64,000 nt of DNA, from positions 310,001-374,000 of the forward strand of contig NZ_JABZEO010000003.1 of the NCBI RefSeq assembly GCF_013385175.1, in the 5' to 3' direction. Made by a program: the position numbers and the translations under genes. Positions 49,004 to 59,938 of this stretch are shown here, piece by piece. Under the pieces are notes generated by a model. It worked only from the letters and a program-made list of their open reading frames with translations, had not been told where the DNA came from and did not search any database. This stretch comes from Allochromatium humboldtianum (GTDB taxonomy: Bacteria; Pseudomonadota; Gammaproteobacteria; Chromatiales; Chromatiaceae). Within the stretch, counting starts at the first letter, position 1, and every line of letters begins with the position of its first letter.

Positions 49004-52000
49004 ATGTCGCCGCCGTCCCCATCTCCATCCGAATCGCATTCTCCGCTCGACCCACCGCTGCCGCGCCGTCCGGGCGAGCGCCGGCTCTGGGGCGGGCTCC
49101 ATGGCGCCGGCACGGCCCTGGCCATCGCTGGGGCTGCCGAGCGGCATCCCGGACTGGTGCTGGTGGTGGTCGATGCCGTCCAGACTGCCGCGACCCGACG
49201 CGCCGAACTGGGATTCTTCCTGGACGGGCGTGAGCGGCCGATCCTCGATTTCCCCGACTGGGAGACCCTGCCCTACGACGTCTTCTCGCCGCTGCCCGAG
49301 CTGATCTCGGAGCGGCTGCTGACCCTGCACCGCCTGCCGACGCTGAAGCGCGGCGTGCTGATCGTCCCGGGCGCGACCCTGATGCAGCGTCTGCCGCCGC
49401 GCGACTATGTCGACGGGCATTCGCTGGTGCTCGCCGTCGGCGACCGGCTCGATCTCGACGCCACGCGCCGGCGGCTGGAGCGGGCCGGCTATTCGTGCGT
49501 CTCGCAGGTCATCGGGCATGGCGAATATGCGGTGCGCGGCTCGCTGCTGGATGTCTTCCCGATGGGCAGTCAGGTTCCCTTGCGGATCGATCTGTTCGAT
49601 GAAGAAGTCGAGAGTATCCGCGTTTTCGATCCCGAGACACAACGCTCCAGGGACAAGCTCGACCACATCCGGCTGCTGCCGGCGCGCGAACTGCCGCTCG
49701 ACGAGGAGGCCATCGCCGGTTTCCGTCAGCGTTATCGAGCCGCCATCGCCGGCGATCCGCAGCGCAGTCTCATCTATCGCGAGGTCTCCAAGGGCCAAGC
49801 GCCGGGCGGGCTGGAATACTATCTGCCGCTGTTCTTCGAGCAGACGGCCACGCTCTTCGATTATCTGCCCGAGGATACGTTGGTCGTCGAGTCGATCGAG
49901 TGTCGCGAGACGGCGCGTACCTTCTTCGAGGGCGTCGAGCAGCGCTATGAACAACGACGGCATGACGCTGAACGTCCGCTGCTGCCGCCTTCCCAGTTCT
50001 ATCTGCCTCCCGAGGAACTGGCCGGGCGGCTCAACCGGCTCTCGGGCGTGCTCCATCAGCCGGATGCGGTCGACGCGCGGCGCAAGGGCTATGCCGATGC
50101 CTGCAACTTCGCCACCCATCCCCTGCCCCCGCTGACCATCCAGGCGCGCGCCGCGCAACCGGCGCAGGCCCTGCAAGCCTTCCTCACCGGCGGCGAGCGG
50201 CGCGTGCTCTTCGTCGCCGAGAGCAGCGGACGGCGCGAACTACTGGCCGAGCAACTCAAGGGCTTCGACATCCAGGCCCGTCCGGTGTCGGGCTGGCGGG
50301 CGTTCCTCGACGGTGACGCAAAGCTCGCCCTCACGGTCGCGCCCATCGAGCAGGGGCTGCTGCTGGAAGACGCACGGCTCGCCGTCATCACCGAAAGCCA
50401 GATCTATGGCGAGCGGGTGCGTCAGGAACGGCGTCGACGCGAACGCGAACGCGACAGCGACGCCATCGTCCGCAACCTCACCGAGCTGACCGAGGGCGCG
50501 CCCGTGGTTCACGAGGAACACGGCGTCGGGCGCTATCTGGGACTCCAGACGCTGGAGGTCGGCGGTCTGATCACCGAGTTCCTGACGCTCGAATATGCCA
50601 ACGGCGACAGGATCTATGTCCCGGTCAGTTCTTTGCAGTTGATCTCGCGCTATACCGGCGCCTCGCCCGAGAACGCGCCGCTGCACCGACTCGGCGGCGA
50701 TCAGTGGGAACGGATCAAGCGCAAGGCGGCGCAGAAGGCGCACGACGTGGCGGCGGAACTCCTGGACATCCATGCCCGGCGTGCCGCGCGTCAGGGTGTC
50801 GCCTTCCCCGAGGGCGGCGAGGACTATGCCGCCTTCGCCGCCGCCTTCCCGTTCGAGGAGACGCCGGACCAGCAGCGCGCCATCGAGTCGGTGCTGGTCG
50901 ACATGGCCGACCCCAAGCCGATGGATCGCGTGGTCTGCGGCGACGTGGGCTTCGGCAAGACCGAAGTGGCCATGCGCGCGGCCTTCATGGCGGTGCATGG
51001 CGGGCGGCAGGTCGCGGTGCTGGTGCCGACGACCCTGCTGGCGCAACAGCATTTCGAGAACTTCTCCGACCGCTTTGCCGACTGGCCGGTGCGCGTCGAG
51101 AGCCTGTCGCGCTTCCGTACCGCCAAGGAACAGAAAGCGGTCCTGGACGGACTGGCCGATGGCACCGTCGACATCGTGGTCGGCACCCACAAGCTGCTCC
51201 AGCCGACGATCCGCTTCAAAAACCTGGGTCTGGCCATCATCGACGAGGAGCACCGCTTCGGCGTGCGTCACAAGGAACAGTTGAAGAATCTGCGCAGCGA
51301 GGTCGACGTCCTGACGCTCACCGCCACGCCGATTCCGCGCACGCTCAACATGGCCATGTCGGGTCTGCGCGATCTGTCGATCATCGCCACCCCGCCGGTC
51401 GAGCGTCATCCGATCAAGACCTTCGTCAGCCCCTGGAACGATGCCCTGGTCCAGGAAGCCGTGCTGCGCGAACTGAAACGCGGCGGTCAGGTCTACTTCC
51501 TGCACAACGAGGTCGAGACCATCGAAAACCAAGCCCAGAAGCTCGAAGCCCTGATCCCGGAGGCGCGGGTGGCGGTCGCTCATGGTCAGATGCGCGAACG
51601 CGAGCTGGAGCGCATCATGCGCGACTTCTATCACCAGCGTTCCAACCTGCTGGTGTGCACGACGATCATCGAGAGCGGCATCGACGTGCCCTCGGCCAAC
51701 ACCATCCTCATCAACCGCGCCGACAAACTGGGTCTGGCCCAGCTGCACCAGTTGCGCGGTCGGGTCGGACGTTCGCACCATCGCGCCTACGCCTATCTCA
51801 TCACCCCGCCGACCAAGGCCATGACGGCGGATGCCAAGAAACGGCTGGAGGCGATCGAGTCGATGGAGGATCTGGGCGCGGGCTTCACGCTCGCGACCCA
51901 TGACCTGGAGATTCGCGGCGCAGGCGAGCTGCTGGGTGACGAGCAATCGGGCCAGATCACCGAGGTCGGCTTCACGCTCTACATGGAGCTGCTGGAACGC

Positions 52001-52492
52001 GCGGTCGAGGCGCTGAAATCGGGCCGCGCGCCGGAGCTGGATCGCCCGCTCGACCACGGCACCGAGATCGATCTCGGGATTCCGGCGCTGTTGCCGAGCG
52101 ACTATCTGCCGGATGTCCAGGCGCGGCTGGTGCTGTACAAACGCATCGCCGGCGCACGGGATCGCGAGGAACTGCGCGAATTGCAGGTGGAGATGATCGA
52201 CCGTTTTGGACTCCTGCCCGAACCGGCCAGGAATCTGCTGGAGATCACCGAATTGAAGCTCCTGGTCCAGCCCTGGGGCATCCGCAAGATCGAAGCCGGT
52301 CCGACGAGCGGACGTCTGCTCTTCACCGAGTCGCCCAGAATCGATCCGACCCGGCTCATCGGTCTGATCCAGAGCCGGCCCAAGGAGTACAAGCTGGAAG
52401 GCGGCGACAAGCTCAAATTCTTCCGTGACATGGCCGAACCCGGAGCGCGAATTCGCGAGGTTCGGCGCGTACTGGAGCCGTTGCTGGCCTGA
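49004..52492 (+). CDS. mfd: Transcription-repair coupling factor Mfd
   Basis: 1162 residues. It removes stalled RNA polymerase and recruits UvrA. N-terminal UvrB-homology modules (residues about 15-340) are followed by the RNA-polymerase-interacting domain (about 470-570, VVHEEHGVGRYLGLQTLEV), RecG-like translocase motifs (VCGDVGFGKTEVAMRAAF; IDEEHRFGVRHKEQLK; LTLTATPIPRTLNMAMSGLRD; TTIIESGIDVPSANTILI; QLRGRVGRSHHRAYAYL) and the C-terminal TRCF domain. The ATG at 49004 gives a Ser/Pro-rich leader before the first domain; later starts are possible. It diverges from cheY across 255 bases. Confidence 0.96.
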   Translation: MSPPSPSPSESHSPLDPPLPRRPGERRLWGGLHGAGTALAIAGAAERHPGLVLVVVDAVQTAATRRAELGFFLDGRERPILDFPDWETLPYDVFSPLPELISERLLTLHRLPTLKRGVLIVPGATLMQRLPPRDYVDGHSLVLAVGDRLDLDATRRRLERAGYSCVSQVIGHGEYAVRGSLLDVFPMGSQVPLRIDLFDEEVESIRVFDPETQRSRDKLDHIRLLPARELPLDEEAIAGFRQRYRAAIAGDPQRSLIYREVSKGQAPGGLEYYLPLFFEQTATLFDYLPEDTLVVESIECRETARTFFEGVEQRYEQRRHDAERPLLPPSQFYLPPEELAGRLNRLSGVLHQPDAVDARRKGYADACNFATHPLPPLTIQARAAQPAQALQAFLTGGERRVLFVAESSGRRELLAEQLKGFDIQARPVSGWRAFLDGDAKLALTVAPIEQGLLLEDARLAVITESQIYGERVRQERRRRERERDSDAIVRNLTELTEGAPVVHEEHGVGRYLGLQTLEVGGLITEFLTLEYANGDRIYVPVSSLQLISRYTGASPENAPLHRLGGDQWERIKRKAAQKAHDVAAELLDIHARRAARQGVAFPEGGEDYAAFAAAFPFEETPDQQRAIESVLVDMADPKPMDRVVCGDVGFGKTEVAMRAAFMAVHGGRQVAVLVPTTLLAQQHFENFSDRFADWPVRVESLSRFRTAKEQKAVLDGLADGTVDIVVGTHKLLQPTIRFKNLGLAIIDEEHRFGVRHKEQLKNLRSEVDVLTLTATPIPRTLNMAMSGLRDLSIIATPPVERHPIKTFVSPWNDALVQEAVLRELKRGGQVYFLHNEVETIENQAQKLEALIPEARVAVAHGQMRERELERIMRDFYHQRSNLLVCTTIIESGIDVPSANTILINRADKLGLAQLHQLRGRVGRSHHRAYAYLITPPTKAMTADAKKRLEAIESMEDLGAGFTLATHDLEIRGAGELLGDEQSGQITEVGFTLYMELLERAVEALKSGRAPELDRPLDHGTEIDLGIPALLPSDYLPDVQARLVLYKRIAGARDREELRELQVEMIDRFGLLPEPARNLLEITELKLLVQPWGIRKIEAGPTSGRLLFTESPRIDPTRLIGLIQSRPKEYKLEGGDKLKFFRDMAEPGARIREVRRVLEPLLA

Positions 52493-52503
52493 TCATCGGC
52501 CTC

Positions 52504-52785
52504 TCAGTTGCACGGCTGCGGCCGTGCATAGAACTCGCCGTACAGCAAGCGATAGATGGTGATGAGCTGACGCATCTGCTCGGCTAGCGCCTGGGCGGTC
52601 TGAAGATCGGTATAGAGTCCCGCACCCGTCGTCTCCGGCTCAGGGGGCAGCGCCGGCAACCGGATCGCCATGACGCCCGGCTCATACCAGCCGGCTCGCT
52701 CCGGAGACTCGACATGGACGACGGGCAACAGCGCTGAGTGCGTGATGGCATGGGGCGTGGTTTCGATGTGGTTGCTGGATTTCAC
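52504..52785 (-). CDS. Small protein of unknown function (93 residues)
   Basis: 93 residues from a GTG start with a good AGGGG ribosome-binding site six bases before it. It contains AGWYEPGVMAIRLPALPPEPE and a C-terminal helix (LQTAQALAEQMRQLITIYRLLYGEF) with a short Pro/Cys tail. No known domain is recognised. Third-position GC bias fits a real gene. It converges on mfd with only 11 bases between stop codons; whether it is conserved cannot be judged here. Confidence 0.55.
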   Translation of the reverse strand: MKSSNHIETTPHAITHSALLPVVHVESPERAGWYEPGVMAIRLPALPPEPETTGAGLYTDLQTAQALAEQMRQLITIYRLLYGEFYARPQPCN

Positions 52786-53168
52786 GGCGGTTCCCCTGAA
52801 GGTCGTTGTCCTGATGACCTCAACGCGAATACCATGCCAACAGCGGCCCCATCGATATCAAGCGGATTTGGCGCGAACGACACAGTGAAACCGGCACGCA
52901 ACACTTAGGGAGCGACGAATTCCCGACGCTCAAGCCATGCGAGCGACGTGACTCCGTCGCTACTGTTGTAGGGGAACCGGCTATCCAAGACGAGCCGCTG
53001 CGATCACGACGACGGCATACGGATGTTTCGTGAACCAAGCGACGTTTCACTGAGAACTCTTCGGTCTATGCTTAAGGCGGTGTATGCCGACGAGGATGGC
53101 GCCGCCTTGGCACAGGTGTTTCAGGGTCGAGCGGGACTCCTTTCCAAATCATCGAGGACTCTTAAAAG
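52786..53168. other. Intergenic region with lower GC and a small hairpin
   Basis: No convincing gene lies here. The sequence is less GC-rich and less codon-biased than its surroundings. A 7-bp hairpin (AGCGACG at 52942-52948 with CGTCGCT at 52955-52961) is the clearest structure. A short open frame from 53068 (MLKAVYADEDGAALAQV...) runs into the next gene in another frame and lacks a ribosome-binding site, so it was not called. Confidence 0.4.
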
Positions 53169-53483
53169 ATGGCCACCGAGAACAGACGCCTGCTCATCGC
53201 GATCGACTCCGAGATTCGTGAGATCAACCGCCAGACCATCAACCCCTTGTTCGAGGAGCTGAGACTCTCCGACCTGACGCCTGTGATCGAAATGGTGGCC
53301 AAGGCCCGCGCCGGCTACCTGCGGGCTCTCTACGACATCGCCCGCCAGGCCCCGGACGGCCAGCCGAGTGAGTCCGACATCGAACGACTCACCGATCTGC
53401 GTCTGGTCTACGAGGAACTGGTCAAGGGCACCCAGGCGTTGGAGACGGCCATCGAGCGTGAATACCTGGACGTCAGCCGGTAG
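53169..53483 (+). CDS. Helical protein of unknown function (104 residues)
   Basis: 104 residues, predicted mostly helical (LLIAIDSEIREINRQTINPLFEE... in pieces; DLTPVIEMVAKARAGYLRALYDIA; LTDLRLVYEELVKGTQALETAI). No known domain, signal peptide or metal motif. Codon usage is typical of the genome, so I think it is real. A GAGG sequence lies 14 bases before the ATG, a weak ribosome-binding site. It converges on fur with three bases between the stop codons. Confidence 0.65.
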   Translation: MATENRRLLIAIDSEIREINRQTINPLFEELRLSDLTPVIEMVAKARAGYLRALYDIARQAPDGQPSESDIERLTDLRLVYEELVKGTQALETAIEREYLDVSR

Positions 53484-53485
53484 AT

Positions 53486-53902
53486 TCAGCGCTTACCCTG
53501 ACACTCCGGGCAGAGACCGTAGACTACGAGCGAGTGGTCTTCGATCTTGAAGTGATGCTCGGCGGCGATGCGTTTCTGGCGCGTCTCGATCGTGGGATCG
53601 AGGAATTCGACGACTGCGCCGCACTTGATGCAGACGAGATGATCGTGGTGCTCGCCGCTGTTGAGTTCGAAGACCGACTGCCCGCTCTCGAAATGACGGC
53701 GACAGACGAGACCTGCCCCTTCGAACTGGGTCAGCACGCGATAGACGGTGGCCAGACCGATCTCCTCGTCCTGACTCAGGAGTTCCTTGTAGACGTCTTC
53801 GGCGCTCATGTGGCGCTTGCCGCTGCGTTCGAGAATGCTCAGGATCTTGACGCGCGGCGCCGTCACCTTGAGTCCGGCCTGTTTGATCTGCTCGTTTTCC
53901 AA
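53486..53902 (-). CDS. fur: Ferric uptake regulator Fur
   Basis: 138 residues from a TTG start at 53902, chosen because GGAGA lies just upstream and the protein then begins LENEQIKQAGLKVTAPRVKIL, like other Fur proteins. The DNA-binding winged helix (EIGLATVYRVLTQFEGAGLV) and the metal sites HHDHLVCIKCGAVVEF and GLCPECQGK are present. It represses iron-uptake genes with Fe(II) bound. It diverges from bamE, as in many gammaproteobacteria. A Fur-type operator is seen upstream of hemP 0.7 kb away. Confidence 0.95.
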   Translation of the reverse strand: MENEQIKQAGLKVTAPRVKILSILERSGKRHMSAEDVYKELLSQDEEIGLATVYRVLTQFEGAGLVCRRHFESGQSVFELNSGEHHDHLVCIKCGAVVEFLDPTIETRQKRIAAEHHFKIEDHSLVVYGLCPECQGKR

Positions 53903-54040
53903 CTGAATTCTCCAGGTCACGGGCCGACACGACCGACCTGGACGATCGCGCTCGGCCACTTGGATCAGCGCCCCCTGTGATCCGGGAAGGACGCTACGGT
54001 ATGATGCTCTGATTTAGCGCAAAGTCGTGATCAGGACAAG

Positions 54041-54535
54041 ATGCGAAAGATTTTCAGTTTTCCAATACTGGGCTCCATGATGGTCTCGATCGCCATCACG
54101 GGATGCGCGCGTGACACCAGGCCGAACGAGACGCGGACCTCGGTCCTGGAGAACCTGCCCTTCGTCTACAGGATGACGGTCCAGCAGGGCAACATCCTCA
54201 CCGAGGAGATGGTCGACGCGCTCGAACTCGGCATGACCAAGCGTCAGGTCAACTTCGTGCTGGGTACGCCGCCGCTGGTCAGCTTCTTCCACACCGATCG
54301 CTGGGATTACACCTATACCATCAGGCGCGGCCATCAGCCGATGGAGCAGCGCGATCTGACGCTCTACTTCGAGGACGATCAGCTGGTGCGTATCGAGGGC
54401 GATCTGCGGCCCGATCCGACCCGCGCCGCCGCGCGCACGCCCGAGCAGCTCCTGATCGAGGTGCCCGACTACGAGTCACGCGAGGGTGTGATCCGCAAGG
54501 GCCTCAAAACCATTGGACTGGATCCTAAGGACTGA
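54041..54535 (+). CDS. bamE: Outer-membrane assembly lipoprotein BamE (SmpA/OmlA)
   Basis: 164 residues. A signal peptide ends in the lipobox SIAITGC (Cys22), so the mature protein is an outer-membrane lipoprotein of the BAM complex. The SmpA/OmlA domain reads FVYRMTVQQGNILTEEMVDALELGM in pieces, then QVNFVLGTPPLVSFFHTDRWDY. An AGGA ribosome-binding site precedes the ATG. The C-terminal 50 residues extend beyond the E. coli BamE end. The gene is divergent from fur; the shared 138-base region holds both promoters. Confidence 0.94.
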   Translation: MRKIFSFPILGSMMVSIAITGCARDTRPNETRTSVLENLPFVYRMTVQQGNILTEEMVDALELGMTKRQVNFVLGTPPLVSFFHTDRWDYTYTIRRGHQPMEQRDLTLYFEDDQLVRIEGDLRPDPTRAAARTPEQLLIEVPDYESREGVIRKGLKTIGLDPKD

Positions 54536-54608
54536 AGCCCACGCCGCCGCGATGGCTGGTCGCTGGCAACCGAGCATCAGCCAAGATGAGAACGACATGC
54601 ATTGATAA

Positions 54609-54637
54609 TTGACAGGCTCGAACTCAGCGCTTACTCT
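54609..54637 (+). promoter_or_regulatory. Predicted sigma-70 promoter of hemP
   Basis: A perfect -35 box TTGACA (54609-54614) and a -10-like TACTCT (54632-54637) are separated by 17 bases. The putative start would fall near 54644, inside the Fur-type operator and about 75 bases before the hemP ATG. Confidence 0.55.
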
Positions 54638-54642
54638 TCAAC

Positions 54643-54661
54643 GCGAATGATTGCTATTTGC
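54643..54661. promoter_or_regulatory. Fur-box-like operator upstream of hemP
   Basis: GCGAATGATTGCTATTTGC matches the Fur consensus GATAATGATAATCATTATC at about 11 of 19 positions, including the AATGAT and ATT cores. It immediately follows the predicted hemP promoter, where bound Fur would block transcription. Confidence 0.6.
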
Positions 54662-54717
54662 CACCCATCCGACTGTTCCGTCATCAATCACCGCGCAACC
54701 CAGCTGAGAGTCTGACG

Positions 54718-54906
54718 ATGCCTACGACCACAACAGCCGCCAGTCGCCGTCCCGAGCACCTCCACAAGAGCGCACTGTCCCCGATACCGCGCACGATCGA
54801 CGTCCGATCGCTGCTCGGCAACGATCCATTCGTGATGATCGAGCACGGTGATTGTCGCTATGTCTTACGGATGACGCGCAACAACAAGCTGATCCTGACC
54901 AAGTAG
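54718..54906 (+). CDS. hemP: Hemin uptake protein HemP
   Basis: 62 residues from the ATG at 54718 (MPTTTTAAS); the frame is open upstream to 54658 but that part spans the operator region. The C-terminal half has the HemP pattern: RTIDVRSLLGNDPFVMIEHGDCRY, then LRMTRNNKLILTK. HemP is a small cytosolic protein linked to haem and iron uptake, regulated by Fur. A promoter and Fur box precede it, and the binding-protein gene follows after 48 bases. No haem receptor or ABC genes are in the window. Confidence 0.85.
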   Translation: MPTTTTAASRRPEHLHKSALSPIPRTIDVRSLLGNDPFVMIEHGDCRYVLRMTRNNKLILTK

Positions 54907-54954
54907 AGCGACCGCGTCCGTCTCCAACCCGATCTGAGCCGCTCCGAGGAAACC

Positions 54955-55833
54955 ATGCGAACGCGCCTCCTATCGTTCATCGCCCTCATCTGTATGCCTG
55001 CCGCCCTGCTGGGTGCGGACCGAATCCAGGTCTTCGTCACCGTGCTGCCGCAGCAGACCTTCGTCGAGCGGATCGCGGGAGCCGGCGTTCAAGTCGAGGC
55101 GCTCGTCGGCACCGGATCTAACCCGCACGCCTATGAGCCCACCCCTGGACAGATCGCGCGGCTGGCCGAGGCCGATGTCTACTTCGGGATCGGACTGCCG
55201 ATGGAGACCGCCTGGATGAAGCGGATCAGGGCCGTGAATCCGGAGATCCGTGTGGTGGATCTCAGCGACGGGATCTCACGGCGCCGTCTCGAAGCTCATG
55301 AGCATGGGCACGGAGCGGAGCCTGATCATCACCATGAATCCGGCGGCGAGCAGGATCCGCACATCTGGACCAGCCCGCCGCTCGTGATCGGGATGGCGGA
55401 ACGCATCGCCGGGACGCTGAGCGAACTCGACCCGGAGCAGGCCGCCGAGTATGAAGCGCGGCTGGCGGATTTCATCGCCGAGCTGAAGGCGCTGGACGCC
55501 GACACCCGTACCCGGCTCGACCGGCTGAAGCACCGCCGCTTCATGGTCTACCACCCGTCCTGGGGCTATTTCGCCGATACCTATGGCCTGACCCAGATCC
55601 CCATTGAGGCCGAGGGCAAGGAGCCGGGACCGCGACGGCTGGCCGCCCTGATCGATCAGGCGCGACGCGAAGACGTGCGGGTCATCCTCGCCCAACCCCA
55701 ACTGTCGACCAAGGCCGCCGAGCAGGTCGCTCAGGAGATCGGCGGACGGGTGGAGGTCATCGACACCTTGGCCGCCGACTACATCGGCGCCATCCGCCGC
55801 CTCACCCGAGTCCTGACGAGCGCCGACGAGTAA
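54955..55833 (+). CDS. Metal ABC transporter periplasmic binding protein (zinc/manganese ZnuA type)
   Basis: 292 residues. A signal peptide (LLSFIALICMPAALLGA) is followed by a cluster A-I metal-binding protein fold: metal ligands are likely His in GSNPHAYEPTPGQ, His in EQDPHIWTSPPLVIG, His in MVYHPSWGYFAD and an acidic residue near the C terminus. A His/Asp-rich loop (HEHGHGAEPDHHHESGGE) near residues 115-132 is typical of zinc-binding ZnuA proteins. No permease or ATPase gene is adjacent, so its transporter is elsewhere. It is 48 bases downstream of hemP, so Fur or iron control is likely; zinc, manganese and iron are all possible cargo. GAGGA precedes the ATG. Confidence 0.88.
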   Translation: MRTRLLSFIALICMPAALLGADRIQVFVTVLPQQTFVERIAGAGVQVEALVGTGSNPHAYEPTPGQIARLAEADVYFGIGLPMETAWMKRIRAVNPEIRVVDLSDGISRRRLEAHEHGHGAEPDHHHESGGEQDPHIWTSPPLVIGMAERIAGTLSELDPEQAAEYEARLADFIAELKALDADTRTRLDRLKHRRFMVYHPSWGYFADTYGLTQIPIEAEGKEPGPRRLAALIDQARREDVRVILAQPQLSTKAAEQVAQEIGGRVEVIDTLAADYIGAIRRLTRVLTSADE

Positions 55834-55865
55834 GACCAGGTCACTGGGACGACCGGCACGCTTTC

Positions 55866-55895
55866 AGCCCCTCTCCCCTCGCGGGAGAGGGGGCT
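55866..55895. terminator. Strong hairpin between convergent binding-protein and rnfH genes
   Basis: AGCCCCTCTCCC (55866-55877) pairs with GGGAGAGGGGGCT (55883-55895) with one bulged base, a 12-bp stem around a 5-base loop. It fills the gap between converging genes and overlaps the rnfH stop. The CCCTCTCCC...GGGAGAGGG core is a common extragenic palindrome, and a bidirectional terminator is plausible. Confidence 0.6.
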
Positions 55896-56170
55896 CAGGC
55901 CGCGCGCCGCTTGCGCGCCGTCTTGGGATCGGCGATCAGGGGGCGATAGATTTCGATCCGATCGCCCTCCTCGACCGCCTGATCCGGCTTCGCCAATTTA
56001 CCGAAGATACCGACCTTGTTGGCGTCGAGATCGATCTCCGGGAACTGATCGAGCAGGCCGCACTGCTCGATGGCTTCGCGAACGCTGGTCCCGGTCCGCA
56101 CTTCCAGCGCCCGCAGCGCCTGCCCGTCCGTGCCGACATAGGCCACCGAGATCTGGAGATACTCAGTCAC
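55895..56170 (-). CDS. rnfH: RnfH family protein (RatB, UPF0125)
   Basis: 91 residues from a GTG at 56170 (VTEYLQISVAYVGTDGQAL); it overlaps the ratA end by eight bases. The ubiquitin-like fold of the family is recognisable (ALEVRTGTSVREAIEQCGLLDQFP; GIFGKLAKPDQAVEEGDRIE). The function is unclear: it is named after rnf operons and is paired with ratA in E. coli as the proposed partner RatB. The C terminus is basic (KTARKRRAA). Co-translation with ratA is almost certain. Confidence 0.88.
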   Translation of the reverse strand: MTEYLQISVAYVGTDGQALRALEVRTGTSVREAIEQCGLLDQFPEIDLDANKVGIFGKLAKPDQAVEEGDRIEIYRPLIADPKTARKRRAA

Positions 56171-56600
56171 GGTCGTAGACCTCGTCGGCGCGCTTGCAGA
56201 AGGCATCCACCAGCGTATTGGCGATCTGATTGAAGACGCTGCCGAACGCCTTGTCGATCAACCGTCCCGAGAACTCGAACTCCAGTTCCAGCTCGACCTT
56301 GGAGGCATTCTCGCGCAGCGGGGTGAAGCGCCAGGCGCCGACCAGCTTGCGGAACGGCCCGTCGAGCAGATCGATGTGCATCAGCCGATCGCGCTCGAAG
56401 CGGTTGCAGGTACTGAAGGTCTGTCGAATCCCCATCCGATGCACCCCGATCTGACCGCAGATCTTGTCTTCGGTCTCGGAGATCACGCTGGCGCTGTCGC
56501 ACCAGGGCAGGAATTGCGGATAGGAGGTGACGTCATAGACGAGATCGAACATGCGGGATGCCGAATAAGGCACCAGAGCGCTTTTTCTGACGATGGCCAC
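56163..56600 (-). CDS. ratA: START-domain protein RatA (ubiquinone-binding COQ10-like)
   Basis: 145 residues from a GTG at 56600 (VAIVRKSALVPYSASRMFDLVYDV). It is a single START/polyketide-cyclase fold domain with YPQFLPWCDSASVISE and RFTPLRENASKVELELEFEFSG. In E. coli RatA is described as a ribosome-association toxin, but the COQ10-like fold suggests ubiquinone handling. It usually lies beside smpB; here its neighbours are glmM upstream and rnfH downstream. Confidence 0.9.
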   Translation of the reverse strand: MAIVRKSALVPYSASRMFDLVYDVTSYPQFLPWCDSASVISETEDKICGQIGVHRMGIRQTFSTCNRFERDRLMHIDLLDGPFRKLVGAWRFTPLRENASKVELELEFEFSGRLIDKAFGSVFNQIANTLVDAFCKRADEVYDRD

Positions 56601-56618
56601 GATGGTTCCGAAACACTA

Positions 56619-57953
56619 TCAAGCGATGAGTTGAGCGCGCACGACCCCGGCGAGCCGTTCGGCGAGCTGTTCGACCTGCGAGCGGTCGCTGCCCTCGACC
56701 ATGACACGCACCAGGGGTTCGGTGCCCGAGGGACGCAGCAGCACCCGTCCGCGCCCGGCCAGCTCGTTCTCAGCCGTGGCGACGGCGTCCTGGACTTCGG
56801 GCAGGCTCAGCACATCGCGCGGCTGGTCGAGACGCACGTTGATGAGCACCTGCGGATAGAGATCGACCTCGGCGCCGAGGTCGTCGAGCCGGGCGCCGAG
56901 CCGATCGAGTGCCGCGAGCACTTGGAGTGCCGAGACGATGCCGTCGCCGGTGGTGGTGCGGTCGCGGCAGATGATGTGCCCCGACGGCTCGCCGCCGAGG
57001 ATGCCGTCGCTGGCCTTGAGTCGCTCCATGATGTAGCGGTCCCCGACCTTGGTGCGCGCAAAGCCGATGCCGAGTCGCTTGAGCGCGTGCTCGAAGCCGA
57101 GATTGCTCATCAACGTACCGACCACCTCGCCGCGCATGGCGCCGGTGAGCAGACGTGATTTGGCGATCAGATAGAGTAGCTGATCACCATCGATCAGGTT
57201 ACCGCGCGAGTCGACCATGAGCACCCGGTCGCCGTCACCGTCGAAGGCGATACCGAGATCCGCGCCCTCGCGCACCACGGCCTCGCGCAGCGCGCCCGGC
57301 TGAGTCGAGCCGACGCCGTGGTTGATGTTGAAGCCGTCCGGTTCGGTGCCGAGCCGCACGACGTTGGCGCCGAGTTCCTCGAACACGAAGGGCGCCGTGT
57401 TGTAGGTCGCGCCATTGGCGCAGTCGACCACGAGCTTCAGCCCCCGGAAGTTCATGCTCGCCGGGATGGTGCTCTTGCAGAATTCGATATAGCGTCCGTT
57501 GGCGTCGTCGATGCGTTTGACCTTGCCGAGCGCGCTCGATTCGACGGTGCGGAGCGGCTGATCGAGTTCGGCCTCGATGGCCAGCTCCACCTCGTCGGGC
57601 AGCTTGTCGCCCTCGGCGGAGAAGAACTTGATGCCGTTGTCGTCGAACGGATTGTGCGAGGCGGTGATGACGATGCCGGCGCTGGCCCGAAAGGTGCGCG
57701 TCAGATAGGCCACGCCCGGCGTGGTCATGGGGCCGAGCAGCCGGATGTCGACCCCAGCCGCCACCAGTCCGGCTTCCAGGGCCGACTCGAACATATAGCC
57801 CGAGATCCGGGTGTCCTTGCCGATCAGGATCTTGCCACGGCCATTGCCCAGCACGCGCCCGGCCGCCCAGCCAAGCTTGAGCACGAAGTCGGGCGTGATG
57901 TGTCCTTCGCCGACCCGGCCGCGGATGCCGTCGGTGCCGAAATACCGCCGCAT
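56619..57953 (-). CDS. glmM: Phosphoglucosamine mutase GlmM
   Basis: 444 residues; interconverts glucosamine-6- and glucosamine-1-phosphate for UDP-GlcNAc synthesis. The active-site Ser is in [16 protein letters not shown], the Mg-binding loop is [15 protein letters not shown], the sugar-binding motif is GGEPSGHII and the phosphate-binding loop [16 protein letters not shown]. It starts four bases after the ftsH stop, so rlmE-ftsH-glmM is one unit; folP, which usually sits between ftsH and glmM, is missing. Confidence 0.96.
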   Translation of the reverse strand: MRRYFGTDGIRGRVGEGHITPDFVLKLGWAAGRVLGNGRGKILIGKDTRISGYMFESALEAGLVAAGVDIRLLGPMTTPGVAYLTRTFRASAGIVITASHNPFDDNGIKFFSAEGDKLPDEVELAIEAELDQPLRTVESSALGKVKRIDDANGRYIEFCKSTIPASMNFRGLKLVVDCANGATYNTAPFVFEELGANVVRLGTEPDGFNINHGVGSTQPGALREAVVREGADLGIAFDGDGDRVLMVDSRGNLIDGDQLLYLIAKSRLLTGAMRGEVVGTLMSNLGFEHALKRLGIGFARTKVGDRYIMERLKASDGILGGEPSGHIICRDRTTTGDGIVSALQVLAALDRLGARLDDLGAEVDLYPQVLINVRLDQPRDVLSLPEVQDAVATAENELAGRGRVLLRPSGTEPLVRVMVEGSDRSQVEQLAERLAGVVRAQLIA

Positions 57954-57956
57954 GGG

Positions 57957-59885
<1,929 letters not shown>

Positions 59886-59938
59886 GACTCACGACCCCTG
59901 AAGGTAAAACGCTGTAAAAACGACTCGATCCCCGGATT

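Noticed and set aside
53068-53262. Short open frame before the 104-residue gene
   Set aside because: No ribosome-binding site, it overlaps a better gene in another frame, and composition is not coding-like.
55895-56600. ratA-rnfH as a plasmid-type toxin-antitoxin module
   Set aside because: Despite the name, both are core-genome proteins with START and ubiquitin-like folds, and no antitoxin-like partner or mobility signs are present.
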